Positions 8,157 to 15,071 of a stretch of 17,559 nt of DNA are shown piece by piece. The translations under genes were made by a program, and so were the position numbers. Source of the DNA: an uncultured Clostridia bacterium (lineage in GTDB: Bacteria; Bacillota; Clostridia; Oscillospirales; Ruminococcaceae); NCBI GenBank assembly GCA_947631585.1, contig CANRLY010000014.1, positions 1-17,559 on the forward strand, given 5' to 3'. The notes beneath the pieces are model-generated. The model saw only the letters and a list, made by a program, of their open reading frames with translations, had not been told where the DNA came from and ran no database searches. Every line of letters begins with the position of its first letter. Positions within the stretch are counted from its first letter, which is position 1.

Positions 8157-8375
8157 ATGATAGTCGTAGACAGAATTGAAGGGAAATATGCCGTTTGCGA
8201 AGTTTCGGGAGGGGGCGAAATACATTACCTTGATGTGAGCCTTTCAGAGCTTCCGCCGGAAGTGAAAGAGGGCGATGTCATTGTTAAAACACCAAGCGGC
8301 TATTCTATCGACACCGACGCAACATCTGCCAGAAAGCAAAAAATATTGAAGCTTCAAAATGATTTATGGGAATGA
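8157..8375 (+). CDS. DUF3006 domain protein
   Basis: A 72-residue protein beginning MIVVDRIEGKYAVCEVSGGG, matching the small DUF3006 family, which folds as a short beta-rich domain of unknown function. The middle (LSELPPEVKEGDVIV) and the C-terminal basic helix (TSARKQKILKLQNDLWE) are also typical. AGAGG (8143-8147) is 9 bases before the ATG at 8157; a TTG at 8151 is in frame but too close to it. It lies 24 bases after the ComEC-like hydrolase gene, an arrangement known for this family, so the two products may work together. No membrane segment or signal peptide is present. Confidence 0.82.
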   Translation: MIVVDRIEGKYAVCEVSGGGEIHYLDVSLSELPPEVKEGDVIVKTPSGYSIDTDATSARKQKILKLQNDLWE

Positions 8376-8390
8376 CTGATATTTTATCGA

Positions 8391-8427
8391 AAGGAGCTGC
8401 GTCCGACCGTAAGGGCGCAGGATAATT
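8391..8427 (+). promoter_or_regulatory. Hairpin between Shine-Dalgarno and start codon of the RpiR gene
   Basis: A strong AAGGAG (8391-8396) lies 31 bases from the ATG at 8428, too far for direct use. The gap holds a hairpin: CTGCGTCC (8397-8404) pairs with GGGCGCAG (8413-8420), 8 bp with one T-G pair and loop GACCGTAA. When it is folded, the effective spacing becomes 7 bases (8421-8427). A weaker AGGA (8419-8422), 5 bases from ATG, would be partly buried in the 3' arm. A TAA at 8410-8412, in frame with the gene, rules out an upstream start. There is no T-run, so it is not a terminator. Confidence 0.6.
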
Positions 8428-9321
8428 ATGGAAAAAGATCTGTTTGCAGAGATAAAACGTTCTCTGCCGTCAATGTCAAAGGGACATAAGCTGATCGCAA
8501 ATTATATTCTCGATCATTACGACAAGGCTGCATTCATGACCGCAGCCAAACTGGGTCAGACGGTGGGGGTAAGCGAGTCCACAGTTGTCAGGCTTGCTTC
8601 CGAACTGGGGTTCGAGGGCTATCCTGCGCTGCAAAGGGCAATTCAGGACGTTATGCGCAACAAGCTGACTTCTGTGCAGAGAATTGACGTTACTTCCAAC
8701 CAGATAGGCGACAGCGACATAATGGAAAAAGTCCTCACAATGGATATTGAAAAGATCAGAAAGACCCTTGAGGAATCTTCCAAGGAAGATTTCAACCAGT
8801 GCGTTGATAAAATAATGAACAGCCGTACTATCTATATTATCGGTGCAAGAAGCGCAGCTGCTCTTGCGTCATTCCTGAAATATTATTTTAACCTGATTTT
8901 CCCCAACGTCAAACTGGTCACTGCGTCTACTTCCAGCGAGATGTTCGAGCAGATAATGAGGATAGATTCCGACGATGTTATAATCGGGATATCCTTTCCC
9001 AGATACTCAAATCAGACGGTCACTGCGCTTAAATATGCCAAAGCAAACGGCGCTAAAGTTATTGCCGTTACCGACAGTCCGCTTTCGCCCCTGGTACAGT
9101 ATGCGGATAACGTGCTTATGGCAAGAAGCGATATGGCTTCTTTTGTGGACTCTCTGGTCGCTCCGCTCAGCCTGATAAACGCCCTTATCGTGGCGGTATC
9201 AATGCGAGCCAGGGACAGAGTTGCCGATACTTTCAATAAACTGGAAACTATCTGGGAAGAGTACCGTGTTTATTCAAAGAACGACAATAAGCAGGACGTT
9301 TCTCATCAGCTGCCTGAATAA
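8428..9321 (+). CDS. RpiR/MurR-family transcriptional regulator
   Basis: A cytosolic DNA-binding regulator of 297 residues with the two usual RpiR domains. The N-terminal helix-turn-helix (about residues 10-77) contains KLGQTVGVSESTVVRLASEL and GFEGYPALQRAIQ. A SIS sugar-phosphate-binding domain (about 130-270) has YIIGARSAAALASFLKYY, GISFPRYSNQTVTALKYAK and IAVTDSPLSPLVQYAD. Family members sense phosphosugars, for example MurNAc-6-phosphate or ribose phosphates, and usually neighbour sugar genes. None is present here, so the ligand and targets are unknown. The gene sits between DUF3006 and a flavoprotein gene, and a hairpin separates its ribosome site from its start. Confidence 0.92.
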   Translation: MEKDLFAEIKRSLPSMSKGHKLIANYILDHYDKAAFMTAAKLGQTVGVSESTVVRLASELGFEGYPALQRAIQDVMRNKLTSVQRIDVTSNQIGDSDIMEKVLTMDIEKIRKTLEESSKEDFNQCVDKIMNSRTIYIIGARSAAALASFLKYYFNLIFPNVKLVTASTSSEMFEQIMRIDSDDVIIGISFPRYSNQTVTALKYAKANGAKVIAVTDSPLSPLVQYADNVLMARSDMASFVDSLVAPLSLINALIVAVSMRARDRVADTFNKLETIWEEYRVYSKNDNKQDVSHQLPE

Positions 9322-9344
9322 CTGTGGATCGGAGTTATCCTGTT

Positions 9345-10598
9345 ATGTATGACGTTTTGATAATTGGCGGCGGCGCAGCCGGACTTTTTGCGGCAGCAGC
9401 CTGTTCCGAAGCCGGACTTGTCACCGCAGTGATCGAAAAGAACCGTATCCTTGGGAAAAAACTTCTTATTACCGGAAAAGGCAGGTGCAATGTTACTAAT
9501 AACTGCGATGTTGAAACGGTGTTGAGAAATATCCCTACCAATCCGAAATTCCTGTACTCTGCTGTGAACAGATTCACACCTGCCGATACAATGGAACTAT
9601 TTGAGAAGCTGGGCGTCAGGCTCAAAACCGAAAGAGGCAACCGTGTATTTCCTGTAAGCGACAAGGCGGTGGATATCCAGCAGGCTCTTGTAAATAAATG
9701 CAAAGCAAACGGCGTAAGATTTGTAACTTCATGCGCTAAAGAGGTCATCTGCCAAAACGGTCAGGCTGTGGGCGTAAAACACGATAAAGGCGAAAGTTAC
9801 GGCAAATATATACTTATCGCAACAGGCGGCTGTTCTTATCCGGCGACCGGTTCTACCGGCGATGGATTCAGGTTTGCAAAGCAGCTGGGACATACTGTTT
9901 CGCCTGTTCGTCCGTCTCTTGTGCCTGTGGTTACCAGAGAGACAGAACCGGCGGAAATGGCAGGGCTTTCACTGAGAAATGTGACCCTTTCTGTTTATAA
10001 GGAGAACAAGCCGAAACCTGTCTTTTCGGAAATGGGGGAACTGCTTTTTACACACTTCGGTCTGTCAGGACCGCTTACTCTTTCAGCAAGCGCACATATC
10101 CGTGACGACGGCGCAGGCTATAAGTTCGTGATAGACCTGAAACCCGCCCTTAGCGAAGAAAAGCTGGATAAGAGAGTCCAGCGTGATTTTCTGGAGGCAA
10201 AGAACAGGGATTTTAAAAATTCTCTGGGAAAACTGCTGCCGCCGGCAATGATACCTGTCATTGTGGCAAGAAGCGGTATCGCCGGCGACAAAAAGGTCAA
10301 TGATATAACTAAAAAAGAACGAATGGGACTGCTAAAGCTCCTGAAAGGCTATACGCTGACTATGGAAAGATTCAGACCTGTGGAAGAAGCGATAATCACC
10401 AGCGGCGGCGTCAGTGTGAAAGAGATAGACCCGACTTCAATGGAGTCAAAACTTGTGCCGGGGCTGTATTTTGCCGGTGAAGTCATAGACTGTGACGCAT
10501 ATACAGGCGGATTTAATTTGCAGATAGCTTTTTCTACTGCCAAAGCCTTTGCAGACGCTGTAATTTCTAAAGAAAGCAGGAAAACTGACAATGAATGA
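9345..10598 (+). CDS. BaiN/HI0933-type NAD(P)/FAD-dependent oxidoreductase
   Basis: A flavoprotein of the HI0933/YhiN/BaiN family, 417 residues, cytosolic; the physiological reaction is not firmly known, and names such as aminoacetone oxidase or BaiN are carried over by homology. The N-terminal FAD-binding Rossmann motif is YDVLIIGGGAAGLFAAAAC. The family signatures GKKLLITGKGRCNVTNN, ATGGCSYPATGSTGDGFRFA, LLFTHFGLSGP and GLYFAGEVIDCDAYTGGFNL are all present, so the protein looks complete. A GTG at 9324 is in frame, but GGAG (9331-9334) supports the ATG at 9345. It follows the RpiR gene by 23 bases and overlaps the sirtuin gene by 8 bases. Confidence 0.92.
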   Translation: MYDVLIIGGGAAGLFAAAACSEAGLVTAVIEKNRILGKKLLITGKGRCNVTNNCDVETVLRNIPTNPKFLYSAVNRFTPADTMELFEKLGVRLKTERGNRVFPVSDKAVDIQQALVNKCKANGVRFVTSCAKEVICQNGQAVGVKHDKGESYGKYILIATGGCSYPATGSTGDGFRFAKQLGHTVSPVRPSLVPVVTRETEPAEMAGLSLRNVTLSVYKENKPKPVFSEMGELLFTHFGLSGPLTLSASAHIRDDGAGYKFVIDLKPALSEEKLDKRVQRDFLEAKNRDFKNSLGKLLPPAMIPVIVARSGIAGDKKVNDITKKERMGLLKLLKGYTLTMERFRPVEEAIITSGGVSVKEIDPTSMESKLVPGLYFAGEVIDCDAYTGGFNLQIAFSTAKAFADAVISKESRKTDNE

Positions 10599-11325
10599 AC
10601 TTAACGAGGAAAAACTGGAGCTTTTTAAAAAGTGGATAAACGAAAGCCGCCGGATAGTCTTTTTCGGCGGCGCAGGCGTTTCAACCGAAAGCGGCATACC
10701 CGATTTCCGCAGTGTTGACGGATTGTATAATCAAAAGTATGACGTTCCGCCGGAAACTATACTGAGCGCAGATTATTTTGCTGAACATACCGAGGAGTTC
10801 TATAGGTTCTACCGTGATAAAATGCTTTATACTTCTGCTGAACCTAATGTTACTCACTATAAGCTGGCTGAACTTGAAAAGGCAGGAAAGCTGACGGCGG
10901 TGGTAACTCAGAACATAGACGGACTCCACTATAAGGCAGGTAGTCGGAACGTTCACGAACTGCACGGCACTATCGAGAGATATACCTGCCTGAAATGCGC
11001 CGCTTCCTGCGGTCTTGAGGATATACTTAAAACTGACGGTGTTCCTCACTGCAAATGCGGAGGAGTTCTTAAACCTGATGTGGTGCTTTACGGCGAACCG
11101 CTTGACAGTAAAGTTATAGATGCCGCTATCAGGGATATTTCTCAGAGCGATATGCTCATTATCGGCGGAACTTCGCTGACCGTGTATCCTGCTGCCGGAT
11201 TTATAAGATTTTATAAGGGACATAAACTGGTGCTTATCAATAAGTCCCATACACCTTTTGACCGTGAAGCCGACCTGGTGTTCAACTGCGGTCTGGGAAG
11301 CGTTTTTTCACAGATAGAATTGTAA
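10591..11325 (+). CDS. cobB: Sir2-family NAD-dependent protein deacylase (sirtuin)
   Basis: Removes acyl groups from lysines using NAD, giving nicotinamide and O-acetyl-ADP-ribose; cytosolic. The 244-residue length is normal for bacterial sirtuins. Visible motifs are GGAGVSTESGIPDFRS (NAD-binding loop), TQNIDGLHYKAG, HELHGT with catalytic His125, and GGTSLTVYPAAGF. The zinc site has Cys133-x2-Cys136 and Cys154-x-Cys156, with CKC replacing the more common CxxC; an extra Cys140 lies between. KPDVVLYGE and the terminal FNCGLGSVFSQI fit the family. The ATG overlaps the flavoprotein gene by 8 bases, so the two are probably co-translated. The symbol is used in the general sirtuin sense. Confidence 0.93.
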   Translation: MNELNEEKLELFKKWINESRRIVFFGGAGVSTESGIPDFRSVDGLYNQKYDVPPETILSADYFAEHTEEFYRFYRDKMLYTSAEPNVTHYKLAELEKAGKLTAVVTQNIDGLHYKAGSRNVHELHGTIERYTCLKCAASCGLEDILKTDGVPHCKCGGVLKPDVVLYGEPLDSKVIDAAIRDISQSDMLIIGGTSLTVYPAAGFIRFYKGHKLVLINKSHTPFDREADLVFNCGLGSVFSQIEL

Positions 11326-11344
11326 ATTTTTTTTGGACTGCCTA

Positions 11345-11373
11345 TTGTAATTTTTAAATAAAAGAATTATAAT
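11345..11373 (+). promoter_or_regulatory. Promoter of the cmk-plsC / ispH-S1 operon
   Basis: TTGTAA (11345-11350), a 17-base spacer and TATAAT (11368-11373) lie in the A+T-rich gap after the sirtuin stop. The same hexamer pair and spacing recur before the PBP gene at 14952. The leader would be only about 25 bases. No convincing terminator for the upstream genes is visible, only a T8 run without a good stem, so read-through is possible. Confidence 0.8.
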
Positions 11374-11404
11374 GTGTTAAGAAGATATGGGGAGGATAAG
11401 TAGA

Positions 11405-12751
11405 ATGAGTATCAACATTGCGCTGGACGGACCTTCCGGAGCAGGAAAATCTACTATTGCAAAAGCTATCGCTGCAAAATTCGGGTATATATATGTGGAT
11501 ACAGGGGCTTTGTACAGAACCGTGGCTCTCTATATGCTCAGAAACGGAGTGGACGTTTCTGATGCTGAACAGGTGTCGGCGAAGCTTGACGGTCTCAGCG
11601 TGAAACTTGCTTACTCAGACGGAACGCAAAGGGTATTGCTGAATGGTGAGGACGTTTCCGACCTTATCAGAACTCCTGAAATATCCATGGGTGCGTCCGC
11701 TGTTTCGGCAGTGCCGGAAGTCAGGAAGTTTTTGTTCGATACGCAGAAAACTATCGCCGCAGAAAACAACATTATCATGGACGGCAGGGATATCGGCACG
11801 GTGGTGCTTCCCGACGCCCAGGTGAAAATTTTCCTTACCGCTTCTGCTGAGGAAAGAGCAAGACGCAGATTTGCCGAGCTTTCCGAAAAGGGCGACCCTT
11901 CCACCTATGAAGAAGTTCTGGCTGATATTATCCAAAGAGATCATAACGATTCCCACCGTGAGACTGCTCCTCTTAAAAAAGCCGATGACGCAGTAGAGGT
12001 GGATTCTACCGAACTTTCACTGGAACAGGTGGTAGAGAAAATTTCAGATATCATCACCGAAAAGACCGCTGTAAAAAAAAGCCAGCGTGAACTGATACCA
12101 CTGAGACCTGTTGAAAAAGGCAAGCCGATAAAATTCAAAGTTAAAGTTTTCTACCGGCTGGTCAGATGGTTTTTGACCGGTGTGTATAAAGTCTGGTATA
12201 ACACTAAGTTTGTCGGCAAGGAAAACTGCCCGAAAGACGGCGGAAATATCTTCGTCAGCAATCACAGGAGCTATGCCGACCCGGTGCTTGTGTCGCTGCC
12301 TGTAGTAGTTCCTTGCTCATTTATGGCAAAGGAAGAACTTTTCCAGGGAAACGTACTGTTCAAGTGGCTGATAAGCTACCTGGGGGCTTTTCCGGTGCAG
12401 AGGGGAAAAGGCGATTCATCGGCGATAGACAGGTCTATAGAGGAACTTAACAAGGGCAGGAACCTGCTTATCTTCCCGGAGGGTACACGTTCAAAGGACG
12501 GAACGGTCGGAAAAATTAGATCGGGTGCGGCGCTTATCGGGATAGTCGCACAAACGCCGGTAATACCTTGCGCTATATGTTTTAAGAATAAATTGCGCTT
12601 CCGCAGAAAGATAATTGTCGCCTATGGAAAACCTATAATTCCTGCTGATATCGGCGCAATTGATACATCACCTAAATCAATTAAGATTTTAAGAACAAAA
12701 ATTTCAGAAGAAATTAACAGACTGGTTGATGAGAATGTTAACAAATTGTAA
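11405..12751 (+). CDS. cmk-plsC: Cytidylate kinase - PlsC acyltransferase fusion
   Basis: One unbroken 448-residue frame joins two enzymes. Residues 1 to about 215 are cytidylate kinase, which phosphorylates CMP/dCMP with ATP: P-loop GPSGAGKST (9-17), VDTGALYRTVALY, MDGRDIGTVVLP and RDHNDSHRETAPLKKADDA. Residues about 225-448 are a 1-acylglycerol-3-phosphate acyltransferase: catalytic NHRSYAD (Asn286, His287, Asp292) and FPEGTRS (from Phe357), with a hydrophobic/basic stretch (FYRLVRWFLTGVYKVWY) that probably contacts the membrane. The linker is basic, and no internal start with a ribosome site is seen there. GGGGAGG (11389-11395) selects ATG 11405 over the in-frame ATG at 11387, which would place that site inside the coding region. 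The end overlaps ispH. Confidence 0.92.
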   Translation: MSINIALDGPSGAGKSTIAKAIAAKFGYIYVDTGALYRTVALYMLRNGVDVSDAEQVSAKLDGLSVKLAYSDGTQRVLLNGEDVSDLIRTPEISMGASAVSAVPEVRKFLFDTQKTIAAENNIIMDGRDIGTVVLPDAQVKIFLTASAEERARRRFAELSEKGDPSTYEEVLADIIQRDHNDSHRETAPLKKADDAVEVDSTELSLEQVVEKISDIITEKTAVKKSQRELIPLRPVEKGKPIKFKVKVFYRLVRWFLTGVYKVWYNTKFVGKENCPKDGGNIFVSNHRSYADPVLVSLPVVVPCSFMAKEELFQGNVLFKWLISYLGAFPVQRGKGDSSAIDRSIEELNKGRNLLIFPEGTRSKDGTVGKIRSGAALIGIVAQTPVIPCAICFKNKLRFRRKIIVAYGKPIIPADIGAIDTSPKSIKILRTKISEEINRLVDENVNKL

Positions 12752-14852
12752 AATATCTGTCGCAAAGACCGCTGGATTTTGTTTTGGTGTAGACAGGGCA
12801 GTAAAATTAGTGTATAATAAATTAAATGACTATGATAATTTGGTAACGTTAGGACCAATAATCCATAACAGCCATGTAGTCAGCGACCTGGAGACTAAAG
12901 GCGTCAGGGTCGTTTCGGATACTTCGCAGGTGAAAGATGGACAGCCTGTGGTTATCCGCTCCCATGGCGTAGGCCGTGACGTATACAGTGAGCTTGAAAA
13001 GAAAAATGCAGTCATTATTGACGCTACTTGTCCTTTCGTGGAACGGATCCATAAGCTTGCATACGACCACTCGTCAAAGGGATATACAGTGCTTATCGCA
13101 GGCGATGCCGGTCACCCGGAAGTCGCAGGGATCAAAGGTCACTGCGTTGGCGAAGCTTACGTCTTTTCTGACGTTGCCGACCTGGAAGAAATAGCTCCGG
13201 AACTGAAAGATAAGAAACTGGCGGTCGTTTCACAGACGACTTTCAACGTTTCCGTCTGGAATGAGTGTGAAAAGCGAATAAGAGAGCTTTTTCCGGAAGC
13301 AAAGATCTTTAATACGGTCTGCAATGCAACTGCGGACAGGCAAAGAGAAGCCGCTGAACTGGCGGCAAAGTCCGACTATATGATAATCGTGGGCGGACGT
13401 AACAGTTCAAATACGCTTAAATTAAAAAGCGTTTGTGAAAAGTTCTGCAAGTGTATACTTGTGGAAAGCGCAGAAGAGTTGAAGTCGATGGACTTTTCTG
13501 ATGCGAAATTTATTGGGATTTCAGCCGGCGCATCTACTCCGGCTTATATAATCAAGGAGGTACAACTGACCATGAGTGAGATCGTTAAAAACGAAGAGGA
13601 TTTTAATTTTGAGGAAGCGCTGGAGCAGTCTTTCACAAAAATATATACGGGAGCTAGGGTGACGGGCTACATAGAATCTGTCAATAACAGTGAAGTAACT
13701 GTCAATATCAACGGAACTAAGCATACCGGTATAATTTCTGCGTCTGAGCTTTCTGACGATCCGTCACTGAAGCCGGAGGACGTGGTCAAGCCCGGCGATG
13801 AGATCGAGGCTGTAGTTCTGAAGATCAGCGATCAGGACGGAATAATCACTATGTCTAAAAAGAAAGTCGATGCTATGAAAGGCTTTGAGGAGATACTTAA
13901 AGCTAAGGAGGACGGAACTGTTCTTTCGGGCAGTGTAACTAATGTTGTTAAAGGCGGCGTGCTTGTTTCATGCAACGGCGTTAGGGTGTTTATTCCTGCG
14001 TCTCAGGCAACAGCCAGACGTGATGATAAACTCGAGGATCTGCTGAAAAAGACGGTTGAATTTAAGATCATAGATGTAAATGAAGGCAGACAGAGAGCTG
14101 TTGGTTCTATAAGAGAGGTTATAAAAGAAGCCAGAGCTGCTGCACAGGCTAAATTCTTTGAGACCGCTGAATCGGGCGCAGAAATGGAAGGTACTGTTAA
14201 ATCTATTCTCGACTACGGCGTTTTTGTTGACCTTGGCGGCGTTGACGGTCTGGTAAGAAAGCCTGACTTGGCATGGGGCAGGATAAAACACCCGTCAGAT
14301 GTGGTATCTATCGGCGATAAGATAGTTGTTACCATCAAGGACGTGGATAAGGAAACCGGTAAGGTCTCCCTTGTATACAAAAAGGAAGCTGACAATCCCT
14401 GGAATATCTTCCTTGCTAACTACCATACGGACGATGTTGTAAAGGTAAAAGTAGTATCTCTTACATCATTTGGCGCATTTGCGCAGATAATCAACGGTAT
14501 TGACGGTCTTATCCATATCTCCCAGCTTGCTAACAAACGTGTGGGCAGCGTAGGCGAGATACTTAAAGTCGGCGATGAAGTTGACGTTAAGATAATTGAC
14601 ATAGATACCGAAAACAAGAGGATCAGCCTTTCAATGAGAGCGCTGCTGCCTGAAGAGGACGAGGCAGAAGATGTTGCCGAGGAAGAAACAGTCGAGGAGG
14701 AAGCAGTGGAGGAGACTGCTGAAGAAGCTCCCGCAGAAGAGACGGTTGAAGCTCCTGTGGAAGAGACAGTTGAAGCTCCGGCTGAGGAGGCTGCTGAAGC
14801 TCCCGAAGAACCTGCGGCCGCTGACGATGAAACAGATGAAACATCTGAGTAA
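12729..14852 (+). CDS. ispH-rpsA: IspH (HMBPP reductase) - ribosomal protein S1 fusion
   Basis: A 707-residue fusion. Residues 1 to about 281 are IspH, the last MEP-pathway enzyme, reducing HMBPP to IPP and DMAPP with a 4Fe-4S cluster. The three cluster cysteines are Cys18 (AGFCFGV), Cys101 (DATCPFV) and Cys198 (NTVCNAT); RSHGVG, GHPEVAG, VSQTTFN and SAGASTP are also present. Four S1 RNA-binding domains follow, at roughly 308-376, 396-463, 484-556 and 569-638; domains 3 and 4 (LDYGVFVDLGGVDGLV; TSFGAFAQIINGIDGLIHIS) are the best preserved. The tail (about 643-707) is a Glu/Ala/Pro repeat. This fusion is known in Clostridia. ATGs at 12729 and 12735 are both possible, with only a weak ribosome site, and overlap cmk-plsC by up to 23 bases, so coupling is likely. 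Confidence 0.93.
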   Translation: MRMLTNCKISVAKTAGFCFGVDRAVKLVYNKLNDYDNLVTLGPIIHNSHVVSDLETKGVRVVSDTSQVKDGQPVVIRSHGVGRDVYSELEKKNAVIIDATCPFVERIHKLAYDHSSKGYTVLIAGDAGHPEVAGIKGHCVGEAYVFSDVADLEEIAPELKDKKLAVVSQTTFNVSVWNECEKRIRELFPEAKIFNTVCNATADRQREAAELAAKSDYMIIVGGRNSSNTLKLKSVCEKFCKCILVESAEELKSMDFSDAKFIGISAGASTPAYIIKEVQLTMSEIVKNEEDFNFEEALEQSFTKIYTGARVTGYIESVNNSEVTVNINGTKHTGIISASELSDDPSLKPEDVVKPGDEIEAVVLKISDQDGIITMSKKKVDAMKGFEEILKAKEDGTVLSGSVTNVVKGGVLVSCNGVRVFIPASQATARRDDKLEDLLKKTVEFKIIDVNEGRQRAVGSIREVIKEARAAAQAKFFETAESGAEMEGTVKSILDYGVFVDLGGVDGLVRKPDLAWGRIKHPSDVVSIGDKIVVTIKDVDKETGKVSLVYKKEADNPWNIFLANYHTDDVVKVKVVSLTSFGAFAQIINGIDGLIHISQLANKRVGSVGEILKVGDEVDVKIIDIDTENKRISLSMRALLPEEDEAEDVAEEETVEEEAVEETAEEAPAEETVEAPVEETVEAPAEEAAEAPEEPAAADDETDETSE
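13554..13574 (+). promoter_or_regulatory. Possible internal ribosome binding site and start for S1
   Basis: At the IspH/S1 boundary a perfect AAGGAGGT (13554-13561) precedes an in-frame ATG at 13572 by 10 bases. Starting there would make a 426-residue stand-alone S1-like protein beginning MSEIVKNEEDFNFEE, holding all four S1 domains. The spacing is slightly long, and the codons also encode the IspH-end residues Lys-Glu-Val, so the match could be incidental. Confidence 0.5.
14709..14807 (+). repeat. In-frame 24-base repeats coding the acidic S1 tail
   Basis: Three successive 24-base units (14736-14759, 14760-14783, 14784-14807) encode EETVEAPV, EETVEAPA and EEAAEAPE. A related 9-codon unit (EETAEEAPA) precedes them at 14709-14735. 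The first two units match at 19 of their first 20 bases, indicating recent tandem duplication. The product is a disordered, strongly negative tail. Confidence 0.85.
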
Positions 14853-14868
14853 TTTATAATGCGTACTG

Positions 14869-14898
14869 CGACCCTTGCTGCTATGGCAGTAGGGGTCG
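14869..14898 (+). terminator. Rho-independent terminator after ispH-S1
   Basis: A 13-bp stem, 14869-14881 with 14886-14898, has two G-T pairs, a CGACCC/GGGTCG base and a TATG loop. It is followed by TTTGATTTT. The T-tract is interrupted, but the stem is long and it lies 17 bases after the stop codon. Confidence 0.85.
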
Positions 14899-14951
14899 TT
14901 TGATTTTCAGCGGCTTAGTTATAAATGTTTTCAGCAGAACAGAAAAAATGC

Positions 14952-14980
14952 TTGTAAAATTATAAACTATGTGTTATAAT
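14952..14980 (+). promoter_or_regulatory. Promoter of the penicillin-binding protein gene
   Basis: TTGTAA (14952-14957), a 17-base spacer and TATAAT (14975-14980) lie between the upstream terminator and the PBP start. The hexamers and spacing are identical to the promoter at 11345. A leader of about 85 bases follows. TATGTGT is repeated at 14968-14974 and 14984-14990, flanking the -10 region. Confidence 0.8.
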
Positions 14981-15071
14981 AATTATGTGTAAATATATGC
15001 AACTCGTTTTGCAGCTAGATCAAGACAGTTAGAACAAAAGTCCGTGCAGATACTGACGGAAAGGAAAGATC

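Noticed and set aside
10681..11250. 189-codon open frame on the minus strand
   Set aside because: It is antisense to the sirtuin gene, whose catalytic and zinc motifs are all in the plus frame; the antisense product resembles nothing.
11326..11340. T8 run after the sirtuin stop as a terminator
   Set aside because: I could not find a stable stem directly upstream of the T-run, so Rho-independent termination is not supported.
11387..11404. ATG at 11387 as the cmk-plsC start
   Set aside because: It is immediately followed by GGGGAGG, which is correctly placed to serve the ATG at 11405, and cytidylate kinases begin close to the P-loop.
14981..15071. PBP leader as a riboswitch or T-box
   Set aside because: Only short stems are visible (for example TCCGT 15041-15045 with ACGGA 15056-15060), with no conserved riboswitch core or T-box sequence.
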